A stretch of DNA of 64,000 nt, from the NCBI GenBank assembly GCA_030765525.1, contig JAVCCK010000041.1, positions 124,001-188,000 on the forward strand, given 5' to 3'. This DNA comes from Candidatus Lernaella stagnicola. Lineage in GTDB: Bacteria > Lernaellota > Lernaellaia > Lernaellales > Lernaellaceae. Position 1 is the stretch's first letter, and every line of letters begins with the position of its first letter. This document shows positions 17,176-25,918 of the stretch, one piece after another. The position numbers and the translations under genes are program-made. The notes below the pieces were generated by a model. It did not search any database. It was not told where the DNA came from and was given only the letters and a program-made list of their open reading frames with translations.

Positions 17176-17341
17176 TTCTCAGTCGCGCTCGTTACGGGGC
17201 GAAATCTGAAGCGCGCAAACCTTCCGACGGGACGGACTGGCGCGCCCGCGCAATAAGGCGGTCGCCAAATGGAGTATTTTTCGTTTTTTCCTAATAACCG
17301 GTGGTGGTTGAAATGTTCAACACCTTGGTTTGAGGCCCGCC

Positions 17342-18532
17342 CTAATCCCGGAAGGGGCCGTAGAGTTGTTCGTACTCGCGGATGACGTAGCGGTCGGTCA
17401 TGCCCGCGATGTAGTCGCAGATGGAGCGGTGGAGGCCGTATGTCTCGACTCGCGAGGCATAGTCGGGGGGCAAGAGTCGGGGTTTCTCCAGGTAGGCTTC
17501 GAACAGACGGGGGAGAATGCGCCCGACTTTGAAGAACATGCGCTCGATTTGGTTGTGCCGGTACAAGCTGTGATAGAGGTAATCGTTTAGTTCCAGGCGC
17601 ATGCGTTCGATTTCCGGCGACCAGTTCACAAGAATCTTGTTGGCCTCCCGCACGTCTTCCAAGCTTCCGATTTCATACTCCTTGAGATGCTTGTCGGTGT
17701 TGGTAACGAGGTCTTCCACCAACAGCCCGATCATCTGGCTGATCGACATCAAACGGAGCTGTTTTTGCGTCATACTGTCGTATCTTTGCTGCACTTTTTC
17801 TTCCGATAAGCGCCAAAGCGCCACATTTTTATGCATGTCACGCCAATCCAGCAGCCCCGATTCGATGCCGTCGTCCGTGTCGTGGTTGTGGTAGGCGATG
17901 CTGTCGGCACAGTTAATCAACTGCGCCTCGAGCGTCGGAACGACCTCCGGCTCGTACTCGGCCAGCGCCTCGTCGTCGGGGTGGTCGTAGAAGGTTGCGT
18001 GTTTGACGATGCCCTCGCGAGTTTCCCAAGTCAGGTTCAGACCGGGGAAATTCGGGTACCGCTCTTCCAGCAGGGTCACCACGCGCAAACTCTGGACGTT
18101 GTGTTCAAAACCGCCGTGGTCGGCCATGAGATCGGCGAGAATCGCTTCCCCCGCGTGACCGAAGGGCGTATGCCCTAAATCGTGCGCCAAAGCGAGGGTT
18201 TCGGTAAGTTCCATATTGAGGCCGAGCCGTTTTGCCACGCCGCGGGCGATCTGTGCGACTTCAATGGAGTGCGTCAGCCGCGTGCGGTAGTAGTCGCCGA
18301 CGTGGTACACGAACACTTGCGTTTTGTATTCGAGGCGTCGAAAGGCGGCGCAGTGGATCACGCGGTCGCGATCGCGTTCGAAATTCGGCCGTTGATCTTT
18401 GAAGGTCTCAGGATATACGCGGCCGCGGCTGGCGCCGCTGTGCGCGGCATAGGGTGCAGATTGGTAGCAGTCCACAGATTCGTCCTTCGGTTGGTGAAAA
18501 CGGAAGAATAACCGCCGCGTCAACCAAATCAT
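17342..18532 (-). CDS. dgt: Deoxyguanosinetriphosphate triphosphohydrolase-like protein (HD-domain dNTPase)
   Basis: A 396-residue HD hydrolase. The N-terminus carries the Dgt signature PNFERDRDRVIHCAAFRRLE, then THSIEV with His88, and LAHDLGHTPFGHAG with the H117-D118 metal pair. The C-terminal KVGRILPRLFEAYL and GMTDRYVIREY match the Dgt type 2 subgroup. The enzyme hydrolyses dNTPs to nucleosides and triphosphate, limiting dNTP pools and sometimes phage replication. It follows the Mut7-C gene after 55 bases. Length and motifs are normal for an intact enzyme. Confidence 0.93.
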   Translation of the reverse strand: MIWLTRRLFFRFHQPKDESVDCYQSAPYAAHSGASRGRVYPETFKDQRPNFERDRDRVIHCAAFRRLEYKTQVFVYHVGDYYRTRLTHSIEVAQIARGVAKRLGLNMELTETLALAHDLGHTPFGHAGEAILADLMADHGGFEHNVQSLRVVTLLEERYPNFPGLNLTWETREGIVKHATFYDHPDDEALAEYEPEVVPTLEAQLINCADSIAYHNHDTDDGIESGLLDWRDMHKNVALWRLSEEKVQQRYDSMTQKQLRLMSISQMIGLLVEDLVTNTDKHLKEYEIGSLEDVREANKILVNWSPEIERMRLELNDYLYHSLYRHNQIERMFFKVGRILPRLFEAYLEKPRLLPPDYASRVETYGLHRSICDYIAGMTDRYVIREYEQLYGPFRD

Positions 18533-18587
18533 CGACGCGGCGGCGTCGGAAGGACCGTGGTCCTTCCCCCCACAATTTTACCCGTGA

Positions 18588-19076
18588 TTAATTTGAATGA
18601 TTTACCTTGGGGGTGTCAAGTGTTTGTTTCAATTTGTCAATCATCTTGATTTTGTGGGTGCCGGCCCAATATATCCGCCCGCATCCGGGGCAGCGGCGGA
18701 AGGTAGTCCGCGTCGCGTAGACGAAGGGGGGCACGAGTCCGCGCACGTCACGTTTATCAATGTCATCGAGCGCTTCATTGCATATCGAACAAATAGATAA
18801 AAACGCTTCACATTGTATAGTTAGATCACATTCCGTGAGAACTTGCTTTAGTTGTTCTTTCGTGATTTCTGATTTTAAAAACAGGAAGGAAATCTGATCC
18901 GCTTGCGGCACGAGGCGTGAATTCTTCGTTAAAAGGATGCGGTTTTCCCGCTTGGCTCGCTGCACGAGGGCCGGTATTTCGGCGGTCGAAGCGAACTCGC
19001 AATCGAAACCGAGAAGCCGCAGCCACTTCGCGAGTCGGCCACACGTTCGATCTGCCAGGAAAATCGGCGGTTTCAT
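18588..19076 (-). CDS. Mut7-C RNase domain protein with zinc ribbon
   Basis: A 162-residue protein combining a PIN-like N-terminal part (FLADRTCGRLAKWLRLLGFD, then RENRILLTKNSRL) with a C-terminal zinc ribbon (SICSICNEALD and RRCPGCGRIYWAGTH). This is the bacterial Mut7-C architecture, predicted to be an RNase with nuclease acidic residues (Asp8, Asp24 and others). Function in bacteria is unproven; in animals the related domain occurs in the exonuclease Mut-7. It lies between der and dgt on the same strand. Confidence 0.88.
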   Translation of the reverse strand: MKPPIFLADRTCGRLAKWLRLLGFDCEFASTAEIPALVQRAKRENRILLTKNSRLVPQADQISFLFLKSEITKEQLKQVLTECDLTIQCEAFLSICSICNEALDDIDKRDVRGLVPPFVYATRTTFRRCPGCGRIYWAGTHKIKMIDKLKQTLDTPKVNHSN

Positions 19077-19295
19077 GGGAAAAAGGTATCACGCCCGGGC
19101 GGCGAATGCATCGTGTTTTTCATTTTTAAACAACGGGTTAGCTTGGAAGAGCTAGAAAGGAAACGCGTTTTGAATCGTGGCGACAAAACAGCTTATTTTT
19201 TTGAATGCGAGGCATCGCTTTCGCGGCGACACTTACGCGCCATAGTTCAATGATTTTCGAAGTAAATCCCACAAAGGTTTGAATGCAAAGGCTTT

Positions 19296-20645
19296 CTAGG
19301 TTTTGTCCGGGTCGGATCTTTGCCGGCCCTTGAATATCAACCGAATCGGCGTGCCATCGAACGACGCGACGTCCCGCAATCGATTGATTAGGTAGCGTCG
19401 ATACGCGAAATGGATCGCTGCCGGACGATTGGTGAACACGACAAAGATCGGCGGACGCACTTTGATTTGCGACATATAGTAGAACTTGACCGGCTTGCTG
19501 CCGGCCGATGGGTGGCCATGATGAGCGACGGCGCCTTCCAAATATCGATTCAGGGGCCCGGTTTGCAGCCTTCGCAACTGGTTCTCGCGTACCTCTGAGA
19601 GCGCCGAGAACAGGTCCTGAATCCCCTCCCCGGTGCGCGCCGACATCGTGATCACCGGAATCCACTCCAAGCCGCTAAGGCGTCGATGGAGATCATCTTC
19701 GATCCGCCGGCGCCACTTCTTGTCCGTTTTCGCCAAATCCACCTTGTTAAGCGCCAGGATGACGCCCCGGCCCCGCTCCTCGGCATAGGAGATAATCCGC
19801 ATCGTCTGGTCGGTGATGGGCTGCCCGGCTTCGTGGAGCACGACGGCGATATCCGTGCGATCCAGGGCCTGCAACGCTTTGATCGCGGTTAGTTTCTCCA
19901 GGTATTTTCCCGCCTTGCCTTTGCGGCGCAGGCCCGCGGTGTCGATCAACACATACGGCTTGCCGTCCAGATCGAAGGGCACATCGATGGCGTCGCGGGT
20001 GGTGCCGGGCAAGTCGCTGACGATCAGACGCTTTTCGCCGAGGATGCGGTTGATGGAGGATGATTTGCCCACATTAGGCACGCCCACAAAGGCCACACGC
20101 ACCGGGCGCTCCGCGCTTTCGTGCTCTTCATCGCTCTCGGACTCCGGCTCCGGAAACTCGCGAACGACGTCCTCCATGAGCGCCTTGATGCCGATCTTTT
20201 CCCGGGCGCTGATGCTGTAAAGCTTTTCGACTCCGAGGCGGAAAAATTCGAACGTGAGACTCTCCAGCGATGCGGCGTCGATCTTGTTGACGGCCCAAAA
20301 CACGTTTTTTTTCGTCCTGCGGAGCTTGTCGACTACGTCCTCGTCTTCGGGGTTAAGCCCACCCCGCCCGTCCATCAAGCAGATAATCGCCGCGGCCTCC
20401 TCGATGGCGAATTCGACTTGCAGGTTGACCTCGTGGGTCAGCGCATCGGTATGCTCGGTGGAAAGACCGCCCGTGTCGACCAACATGAAGCGCTTGCCGG
20501 CGAATTCCACCGGGGCGTAATGGAGATCCCGCGTCACGCCGGGCGTGGCTTGGACCAGAGCGCGGTTTTTGCCCGCCAAGCGGTTGAACAACGTGGACTT
20601 GCCGACGTTCGGGCGACCGACGATGGCGATCAGCGGGAGAGTCAC
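19296..20645 (-). CDS. der: Ribosome biogenesis GTPase Der (EngA)
   Basis: A GTPase with two consecutive G domains, which is diagnostic of Der. The start is the GTG at 20645, whose GTGA overlaps the era stop; this gives 449 residues, normal for the family. First G domain: VGRPNVGKSTLF, DTGGLS, NKID. Second: GVPNVGKSSSIN, DTAGLRRKGK, NKVD. A C-terminal KH-like domain follows (PPIFVVFTNRPAAIHFAYRR). Der acts in 50S subunit maturation. It is the third gene of the rnc-era-der operon. Confidence 0.96.
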   Translation of the reverse strand: MTLPLIAIVGRPNVGKSTLFNRLAGKNRALVQATPGVTRDLHYAPVEFAGKRFMLVDTGGLSTEHTDALTHEVNLQVEFAIEEAAAIICLMDGRGGLNPEDEDVVDKLRRTKKNVFWAVNKIDAASLESLTFEFFRLGVEKLYSISAREKIGIKALMEDVVREFPEPESESDEEHESAERPVRVAFVGVPNVGKSSSINRILGEKRLIVSDLPGTTRDAIDVPFDLDGKPYVLIDTAGLRRKGKAGKYLEKLTAIKALQALDRTDIAVVLHEAGQPITDQTMRIISYAEERGRGVILALNKVDLAKTDKKWRRRIEDDLHRRLSGLEWIPVITMSARTGEGIQDLFSALSEVRENQLRRLQTGPLNRYLEGAVAHHGHPSAGSKPVKFYYMSQIKVRPPIFVVFTNRPAAIHFAYRRYLINRLRDVASFDGTPIRLIFKGRQRSDPDKT

Positions 20646-21550
20646 GAGGTGTACCCCATTTCGCGGAGCATGCTTTCCGAACGCGTCCAATCTTTTTTAA
20701 CCACGACGCGTAAATCGAGGAAAACCCGCTTACTCGCGAAGGCTTCGATTTTACGCCGGGCGGCGCTGCCGATGCTTTTCATCTTTTCGCCGCCGTGGCC
20801 GATGAGAATTCCTTTTTGCCCCTCGCGTTCGATAAATATTTTGGCGTGAATACGCAGCAAATCGACCTGCTGTTCGTACGCTTCCACCAGCACGGCCGAG
20901 CTGTAGGGTATCTCTTGTTTCGTTTGCAGAAAGACTTGCTCGCGAATCATTTCCGCCACCAGAAAGCGCTCCGTGGCGCTGGTCAACTGGTCCGGGGGAT
21001 AGTACATCGGCCCCTCGGGCAGCGCCTTGACGACTTCCTCAACCAGCCGACCGATGCCGTCGGCGCGCGTTGCGCAAATGGGAACGATGGCGGCGAAGTC
21101 GTGTATTTGCATGTATTGCTCGATAAGCGGCAGCAAGTCCTCTCTTTTTGCGCGGTCGATTTTGTTGATCGCCAGCACAACCGGTCTCGCCATGGTCCGT
21201 AGGCGTTCGATCAACGTTTTTTCGGTCAGCTTGGGCGGCCCCGTCGCTTCCACGACAAGTAGGATGACGTCGGCGTCGCTCATCGCCCGTTGGATCTCGC
21301 GCTTGAGAAAAAGGTTCAGGCCGCGATCGTCTTCGATCACGCCGGGCGTATCGAGAAAGATGATTTGGTATTCGTCGGCCGTGCTGATGCCTAGAATGCG
21401 GTTGCGCGTGGTCTGCGGCTTAGGCGTAACAATCGCCAACTCTTCGCCCATGACGGCGTTGAGAATCGTCGATTTGCCGACGTTGGGCCTTCCAAGCAGC
21501 ATGGCGTAGCCGGATTTGAATCCGGCGGGAGGTTGTGAAGCGGTTTTCAC
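20642..21550 (-). CDS. era: GTPase Era
   Basis: A 302-residue Ras-like GTPase: GRPNVGKSTILNAVMGEELA, then TTRNRILGI as switch I, DTPGVI as G3 and AINKIDRA as G4. The C-terminal KH domain (ERFLVAEMIREQVFLQTKQE and GILIGHGGEKMKSIGSAAR) binds the 3' end of 16S rRNA. Era is needed for 30S assembly. It sits 27 bases after rnc and overlaps der, in a classical rnc-era-der order. Confidence 0.97.
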   Translation of the reverse strand: MKTASQPPAGFKSGYAMLLGRPNVGKSTILNAVMGEELAIVTPKPQTTRNRILGISTADEYQIIFLDTPGVIEDDRGLNLFLKREIQRAMSDADVILLVVEATGPPKLTEKTLIERLRTMARPVVLAINKIDRAKREDLLPLIEQYMQIHDFAAIVPICATRADGIGRLVEEVVKALPEGPMYYPPDQLTSATERFLVAEMIREQVFLQTKQEIPYSSAVLVEAYEQQVDLLRIHAKIFIEREGQKGILIGHGGEKMKSIGSAARRKIEAFASKRVFLDLRVVVKKDWTRSESMLREMGYTS

Positions 21551-21577
21551 CGTCGTTCCTTTCTGTGATGACGTAAT

Positions 21578-22285
21578 CTAGTTTTCTTCGCCGGCAAGGT
21601 GTCCGAAGGCGGCTTGCGCCGCGGCTTGCTCGGCATCCTTTTTACTGCGTCCCTCGCCTTCGCCGAAAAGTTGGTCGGCAATGATCACGTGTACGACGAA
21701 TCGTTTGTTGTGGTCCGGGCCGCTGGCGCCCACCACCCGATAATAAGGTGCCGAACCATACTTGGCTTGGGAAATCTCTTGCAAGCGCGTTTTATAATCC
21801 TTGAACAATAATTTTTCGTCGAAACCTTCGAAAAGCAAGTCGAAGTATCGCTCGATGAAAGCGGCGGCGGCGCCGAGGCCCGCATCGAGGTAAATCGAGC
21901 CGACGACTGCCTCGAAGACATCGGCGAGAATCGTGTCTTTTTCGCGCCCACCGGTTTTTTCCTCGCCGTGGCTCATGCGGACATGTTCGCCCAGTCCGAG
22001 GCGGCGGGCGATGGCCGCTAACGTGCGGCGATTCACAGCGCTGGCGCGCCGGCGCGAAAGTTCCCCTTCTTTATGGTCGGGGAAGCGTTCGACGAGCATA
22101 TCCGAGACCACAAGTTCCAATACCGCATCGCCGAGAAACTCTAAACGTTCGTAGTCTTCGGACTCTTCAGACTCGTTGGCGAAGCTGGAATGGGTCAGCG
22201 CGCGTTCCAGCAGGGATCGGTCGTTGAAGTCGTGCCCGAGGGCGATCAACAACTCTTCCAATGTTGGACGTTCTTCAGCCACCAC
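21578..22285 (-). CDS. rnc: Ribonuclease III
   Basis: The catalytic domain has the full signature ERLEFLGDAVLELVVSD and, later, DVFEAVVGSIYLDAGL; a double-stranded RNA binding domain follows (KTRLQEISQAKYGSAPYYRV to KKDAEQAAAQAAFGHLA). The frame reaches an ATG at 22342, but a strong GGAGG lies 6 bases before the GTG at 22285 (the GTG at 22282 is also possible), so I choose 22285: 235 residues, the usual size. RNase III processes rRNA precursors and structured mRNAs. It heads the operon with era and der. Confidence 0.94.
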   Translation of the reverse strand: MVAEERPTLEELLIALGHDFNDRSLLERALTHSSFANESEESEDYERLEFLGDAVLELVVSDMLVERFPDHKEGELSRRRASAVNRRTLAAIARRLGLGEHVRMSHGEEKTGGREKDTILADVFEAVVGSIYLDAGLGAAAAFIERYFDLLFEGFDEKLLFKDYKTRLQEISQAKYGSAPYYRVVGASGPDHNKRFVVHVIIADQLFGEGEGRSKKDAEQAAAQAAFGHLAGEEN

Positions 22286-22414
22286 GACCTCCCTCCGGCT
22301 CCGGTTTGCCAACTCGGTAACAAGACGGCGGGTTGATGTCAATCAAGTTGTGCAGACCGTCTTGCCATTGTTTCGTAATCGGGTAGATTAGGCCGGTCGA
22401 AATGGGAGGCGGAA

Positions 22415-22855
22415 ATGGCTCGAATTTGTCCCTTTGTTTTGTTCGCAATCGTTACGGCCTTTTTGGCGTTGGGCGCCTGCGCGGGCGACGGCATTCGTCC
22501 GGACGGAGACCTAACCCCCGAATTACTCGACATGGTGGCGATCCCTAATCCCGCCGATGTGGGCAGCGAGACGACGTTCATCGCCAGCTTTGTTGATCAC
22601 GACGGCGACATCGAAGACTTCTCCATCGAATTGATCGTCGAAACCGAAGACGACGAGGAAAAGTTCGAAGTGCCCGCCATCGACTTACGCGTCGAGGGCC
22701 TCACCGAGGGCTCAATATCCTTTCGCGTCAACGTGCTCGACTACTATCAGGGAACGTTCAAGCTGCGACTGATCGATGCCGCCGGTAACGTCAGTGACGA
22801 AATCGAGGAATTCTTGTTCGTCAACATACTCCCGGAACCGCAAACCGGCGAGTGA
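22415..22855 (+). CDS. Putative lipoprotein with immunoglobulin-like beta fold
   Basis: A 146-residue exported protein with lipobox ALGAC near residue 21. The mature part contains VGSETTFIASFVDHDGDIED and SISFRVNVLDYYQGTFKLRL, a beta-rich pattern like Ig or PKD-type domains, with many acidic residues. No enzyme motif. It diverges from rnc and its stop touches the convergent mtaB-like gene without a single intervening base. Confidence 0.65.
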   Translation: MARICPFVLFAIVTAFLALGACAGDGIRPDGDLTPELLDMVAIPNPADVGSETTFIASFVDHDGDIEDFSIELIVETEDDEEKFEVPAIDLRVEGLTEGSISFRVNVLDYYQGTFKLRLIDAAGNVSDEIEEFLFVNILPEPQTGE

Positions 22856-24148
22856 TCACTCCCGCCCTCGCCCTGTGAGACGCAGGCGCTCCACATCAAC
22901 GGCCGTGATTTCCACCGGCACTTCGCCGTGCGCCACCTCTTGAACGGCAACCGGTAGGTAGTTGCGGCTTAAGCCCTCGGAAAACCCCGTCTCGCTTCTC
23001 TCGATCAACACCGGGAGCACGCGCCCGACCTGCAATTCCATAAATTCGTGCCGATATCCCCGGGCCGCGTCCCGCAGACGTTTCGCGCGATCGCGAGCCT
23101 CGCGGCGGTTGACTCTGTCGGGCATCGTCGAGGCGGGCGTGCCGGGGCGATCGGAGTAAGGAAACACATGCAAATGGGGCAAGCGTAGACGATCGAGGAA
23201 CGCAAAGGTCTCCCCGAAATCTTCCTCGCTTTCGCCGGGAAATCCGGTCAGCACGTCAGCGCCGATCGTGATGTTGTCCACCTCTTGGCGGCATCGCGCA
23301 ACGGCATCGGCAAACAAGGCTGTGTCGTACGGGCGGTTCATGGCGCGAAGAATTCGGTCGCAACCGCTTTGCAGCGGGATATGTAGGTGAGGACACAAAC
23401 GCGGCTCACCGGCCATGAGGTGCAGCAAGTCCGCCGTCACTTCGCGCGGCTCGATCGACGAGAGACGCAAACGTAAAAGATCGGTTTCCCGGAGGATTCG
23501 TTCGCAGAGCGCGGTCAATCGGCTCGCCGGTTGCAGATCGTGCCCATACAGGCCCAAGTGAATGCCGGTGAGCACGACCTCGTTGCGACCCGCGGCGACC
23601 AACTCGCGCACGGCGCCAATCACCACATCCGGCGCCACGCTGCGGCTCGGCCCGCGCACCACCGGAACGATGCAGTACGTGCAGGCGGCGGGACAACCGT
23701 CTTGCACTTTCAGAAAAGCCCGCGTCCGCCCCGGCAGATCGTACGCCCCGCCCGCTTGCACTGTCTCGACGGAGGCGACATCCGCCACGCATCGCAGCGG
23801 CCCCGCGCCACGCGCCTCGTCGACCAGACGTATCAGATCCTGCTTTTCCACATTGCCCGTCACCAAGTCCGCGTCGTCAAACGCGTTGGGCGTGCCGCCT
23901 CCGCTGATCGGCCCGCAGCCGGTCACGACGACAATAGAGTCGGGGTTGAAGCGGCGCGCCCGGTGCACCATCTGCCGACTTTGGCGGTCCGCCGTCGCCG
24001 TCACGGTGCAGGTGTTGATCACACATACATCGGCCGGACCGGGCCACGGAACAACGCGATAACCCCGCGTCGTGAACGATTGGTTGAGATAAGCCGTATC
24101 GACCTGATTGACCTTGCATCCCAGCGTAGCGAAACAAACCGTCAGCAC
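22856..24148 (-). CDS. mtaB: MiaB-family tRNA methylthiotransferase, MtaB type
   Basis: A 430-residue radical SAM enzyme with two Fe-S clusters. N-terminal domain cysteines C11 (TLGCKVNQ), C47 (INTCTVT) and C78 (VTGCGP) bind one cluster; the SAM cluster motif is CPAACTYC (C152, C156, C159). A TRAM-like domain closes the protein (PVEITAVDVERLRLTG). CKVNQ at the start identifies the MtaB branch, which converts t6A37 to ms2t6A37 in tRNA for ANN codons. It is preceded by the PfkB gene, 1 base away. Confidence 0.9.
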   Translation of the reverse strand: MLTVCFATLGCKVNQVDTAYLNQSFTTRGYRVVPWPGPADVCVINTCTVTATADRQSRQMVHRARRFNPDSIVVVTGCGPISGGGTPNAFDDADLVTGNVEKQDLIRLVDEARGAGPLRCVADVASVETVQAGGAYDLPGRTRAFLKVQDGCPAACTYCIVPVVRGPSRSVAPDVVIGAVRELVAAGRNEVVLTGIHLGLYGHDLQPASRLTALCERILRETDLLRLRLSSIEPREVTADLLHLMAGEPRLCPHLHIPLQSGCDRILRAMNRPYDTALFADAVARCRQEVDNITIGADVLTGFPGESEEDFGETFAFLDRLRLPHLHVFPYSDRPGTPASTMPDRVNRREARDRAKRLRDAARGYRHEFMELQVGRVLPVLIERSETGFSEGLSRNYLPVAVQEVAHGEVPVEITAVDVERLRLTGRGRE

Positions 24149-24149
24149 G

Positions 24150-25085
24150 TTACGCCCCCTGTTTCAATAAGCGATCCACGGCGGCGCGATCGGGAATGCC
24201 CGCCCGTCCACCCGGCTGGGTGCATTTCAACGCAGCCGTTGCCGAGGCGAAACGCAGGATATCCGGCAGAGAAAAGCCCAAGGCGAGCCCGGCGGCAAAG
24301 GCGCCGTGCCAGACGTCGCCCGCGCCGGTTGTGTCTACAACATCGACCGTGAAGGCCGGAATTTCCAGCCATTGCTCGCCCATCAACACGAGTGCTCCGT
24401 GTTCACCCCGGGTGGCCGCGACGACGGGGCTGCCGGTTTGCGCGGCGATCTCCTGCAGGGCAAACCGCAAATCTCCACGGCCGGTATACGCCGAGGCGAA
24501 ACTCGCATCGCAGAGAACGTAATCTGTCAACGCGAGCAAGGCATTGACGCCTCGTTGGAGTTTACCCGCATCCAGCACGACCGGTATTCCAGCCGCACGC
24601 GCCCACGAAGCCATCTGCACCGAGGCTTCCATGTGGTGGCAGTCCAACAGGAGCACGGACCCGGCGCACACCGTCTGCTCGTCGAATTCGTCGCGGTGAA
24701 TTTCGAGACCCGGTTGACGTAAATACGTGATCGTCCGCGTGCCCGACGTAAGGTCCACCCAAATCACAGCGAGTTGGTTTTGCGTGTCCGGTACGATGGG
24801 GCAAGCGGCGACGTCCACGTCTTCACATTGCAGCGATTGCCGGGCGAAATCTCCTTCCGGCGTATCACCGAATTTGCCCAAGTATCGCGCGCGCAGGCCG
24901 AGACGCGCTACAGCGACCGCGGCCGTGGCGGCTTGTCCCCCGCCCTGCCGGATGAATTCCTGCATGGGCAGCTTCGTGTCGGCAGACGGATAATCGTCCA
25001 GGAGGCAAAGGAAGTCGCAAGAATTGTAGCCGAAGCAAACCACGTCGACGGGCTGGTTTGGCTTCGCCGGTACCGGGGCTCTCAT
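24150..25085 (-). CDS. PfkB-family carbohydrate kinase
   Basis: A 311-residue ribokinase-like kinase. Family landmarks are RQGGGQAATAAVAVARLG at the N-terminal GG motif and DVVDTTGAGDVWHGAFAAGL with the catalytic Asp of the anion hole GAGD. The family phosphorylates sugars or nucleosides (ribose, fructose, adenosine); no residue visible here settles the substrate. It overlaps the upstream ferredoxin gene by 4 bases (ATGA) and lies 1 base before mtaB, so the three genes form one operon. Confidence 0.88.
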   Translation of the reverse strand: MRAPVPAKPNQPVDVVCFGYNSCDFLCLLDDYPSADTKLPMQEFIRQGGGQAATAAVAVARLGLRARYLGKFGDTPEGDFARQSLQCEDVDVAACPIVPDTQNQLAVIWVDLTSGTRTITYLRQPGLEIHRDEFDEQTVCAGSVLLLDCHHMEASVQMASWARAAGIPVVLDAGKLQRGVNALLALTDYVLCDASFASAYTGRGDLRFALQEIAAQTGSPVVAATRGEHGALVLMGEQWLEIPAFTVDVVDTTGAGDVWHGAFAAGLALGFSLPDILRFASATAALKCTQPGGRAGIPDRAAVDRLLKQGA

Positions 25086-25909
25086 TGGTAGGTTCGCAGC
25101 GGCGGGCGCGGTCGCTCACGTCGCAGTTCGATGGCGTCGTTGGGGCAGGCGCGGGCGCACAGGCCGCAGCCGTAACAGAGCGATTCCTCGATGCACACCA
25201 GCCCCTTCATGAGGTAACGCGCCTCCCACGGGCAGGCGTCGAGACATTCACCGCATCCCTGGCAGGCGTTCGCGTCAACATGCGCCACATGCTCGCCATA
25301 GAGAAGAGGGAATCCCTTTTGGCCGAGGTGCTTGTTCAACAAGAACGGTACACAGCCGTCGCGGCAACAATTGCAGATGGCGTATTCGTTGACGCCGTCG
25401 CCTGTGTAGCAATGCACGAAGACCATGTGCCAGAAACCTTCGTCGGCAAAGGATTGAATAAGCCGCTTAGCTTCATCACGGTCGATCACGCGGTAGTCGT
25501 CGGGAAAGGCGCGTTGAAAAGCGTCCGTGCCGGTGCGAATCACCATGTCCGTTTCAAGCATATGCTGAAAGCGCCCGTGCGCCACCCGGCAGCGACACGG
25601 TCCGATCGCGATGGCGAGGTCCCTTTGAGCGTCGAGTAGGTCCAGCACGTCCGTGGTGATCATCGGGTGGCCGGTGTCGCCGTAGCGTCCGACGGGATAG
25701 GCGAATATCCAGCGAAACAGGAACCGGGTGACCGGATGCTCGGTCCATTTGCGGTGTCTACCTTCGAGAGCCTCGTAACAAAACCGCAGCCACGGTACTT
25801 CGAGATGCTTGGCTAGGACGTGCAGGAGTTTGCGACGTAGGCGGCTTTGTTCGTCATGCACCAAGTGCCCGGCAAGCAAAAGTAACGCCGGGTCGAAATG
25901 AGGGTCCAC
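25082..25909 (-). CDS. 4Fe-4S ferredoxin-type protein with additional N-terminal cysteine sites
   Basis: A 275-residue protein. The C-terminal domain is a two-cluster ferredoxin: CQGCGECLDACPWEA followed by CYGCGLCARACPNDA. Two further cysteine groups, GPCRCRVAHG and CNCCRDGCVPF, lie in the middle and could hold another cluster or metal. The N-terminal third is helical and unrecognised. Proteins with this architecture are annotated only as 4Fe-4S binding proteins; an electron-transfer role is likely. First gene of the ferredoxin-PfkB-mtaB set. Confidence 0.78.
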   Translation of the reverse strand: MDPHFDPALLLLAGHLVHDEQSRLRRKLLHVLAKHLEVPWLRFCYEALEGRHRKWTEHPVTRFLFRWIFAYPVGRYGDTGHPMITTDVLDLLDAQRDLAIAIGPCRCRVAHGRFQHMLETDMVIRTGTDAFQRAFPDDYRVIDRDEAKRLIQSFADEGFWHMVFVHCYTGDGVNEYAICNCCRDGCVPFLLNKHLGQKGFPLLYGEHVAHVDANACQGCGECLDACPWEARYLMKGLVCIEESLCYGCGLCARACPNDAIELRRERPRPPLRTYQ

Positions 25910-25918
25910 GGGGTTCCT

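Noticed and set aside
14545-17190. 8-base direct repeat TCGCGCTC on both sides of the island (14545-14552 and 17183-17190) as a target-site duplication
   Set aside because: An 8-mer shared between two GC-rich flanks is likely by chance, and the copies are not exactly at the composition break.
17285-17335. Imperfect hairpin downstream of dgt as terminator
   Set aside because: The stem has a bulge and there is no T-tract on the minus strand.
18548-18567. Perfect 9-bp palindrome between the Mut7-C gene and dgt as terminator
   Set aside because: No T-run follows on either strand and the loop would be only 2 bases; at most an operator or chance palindrome.
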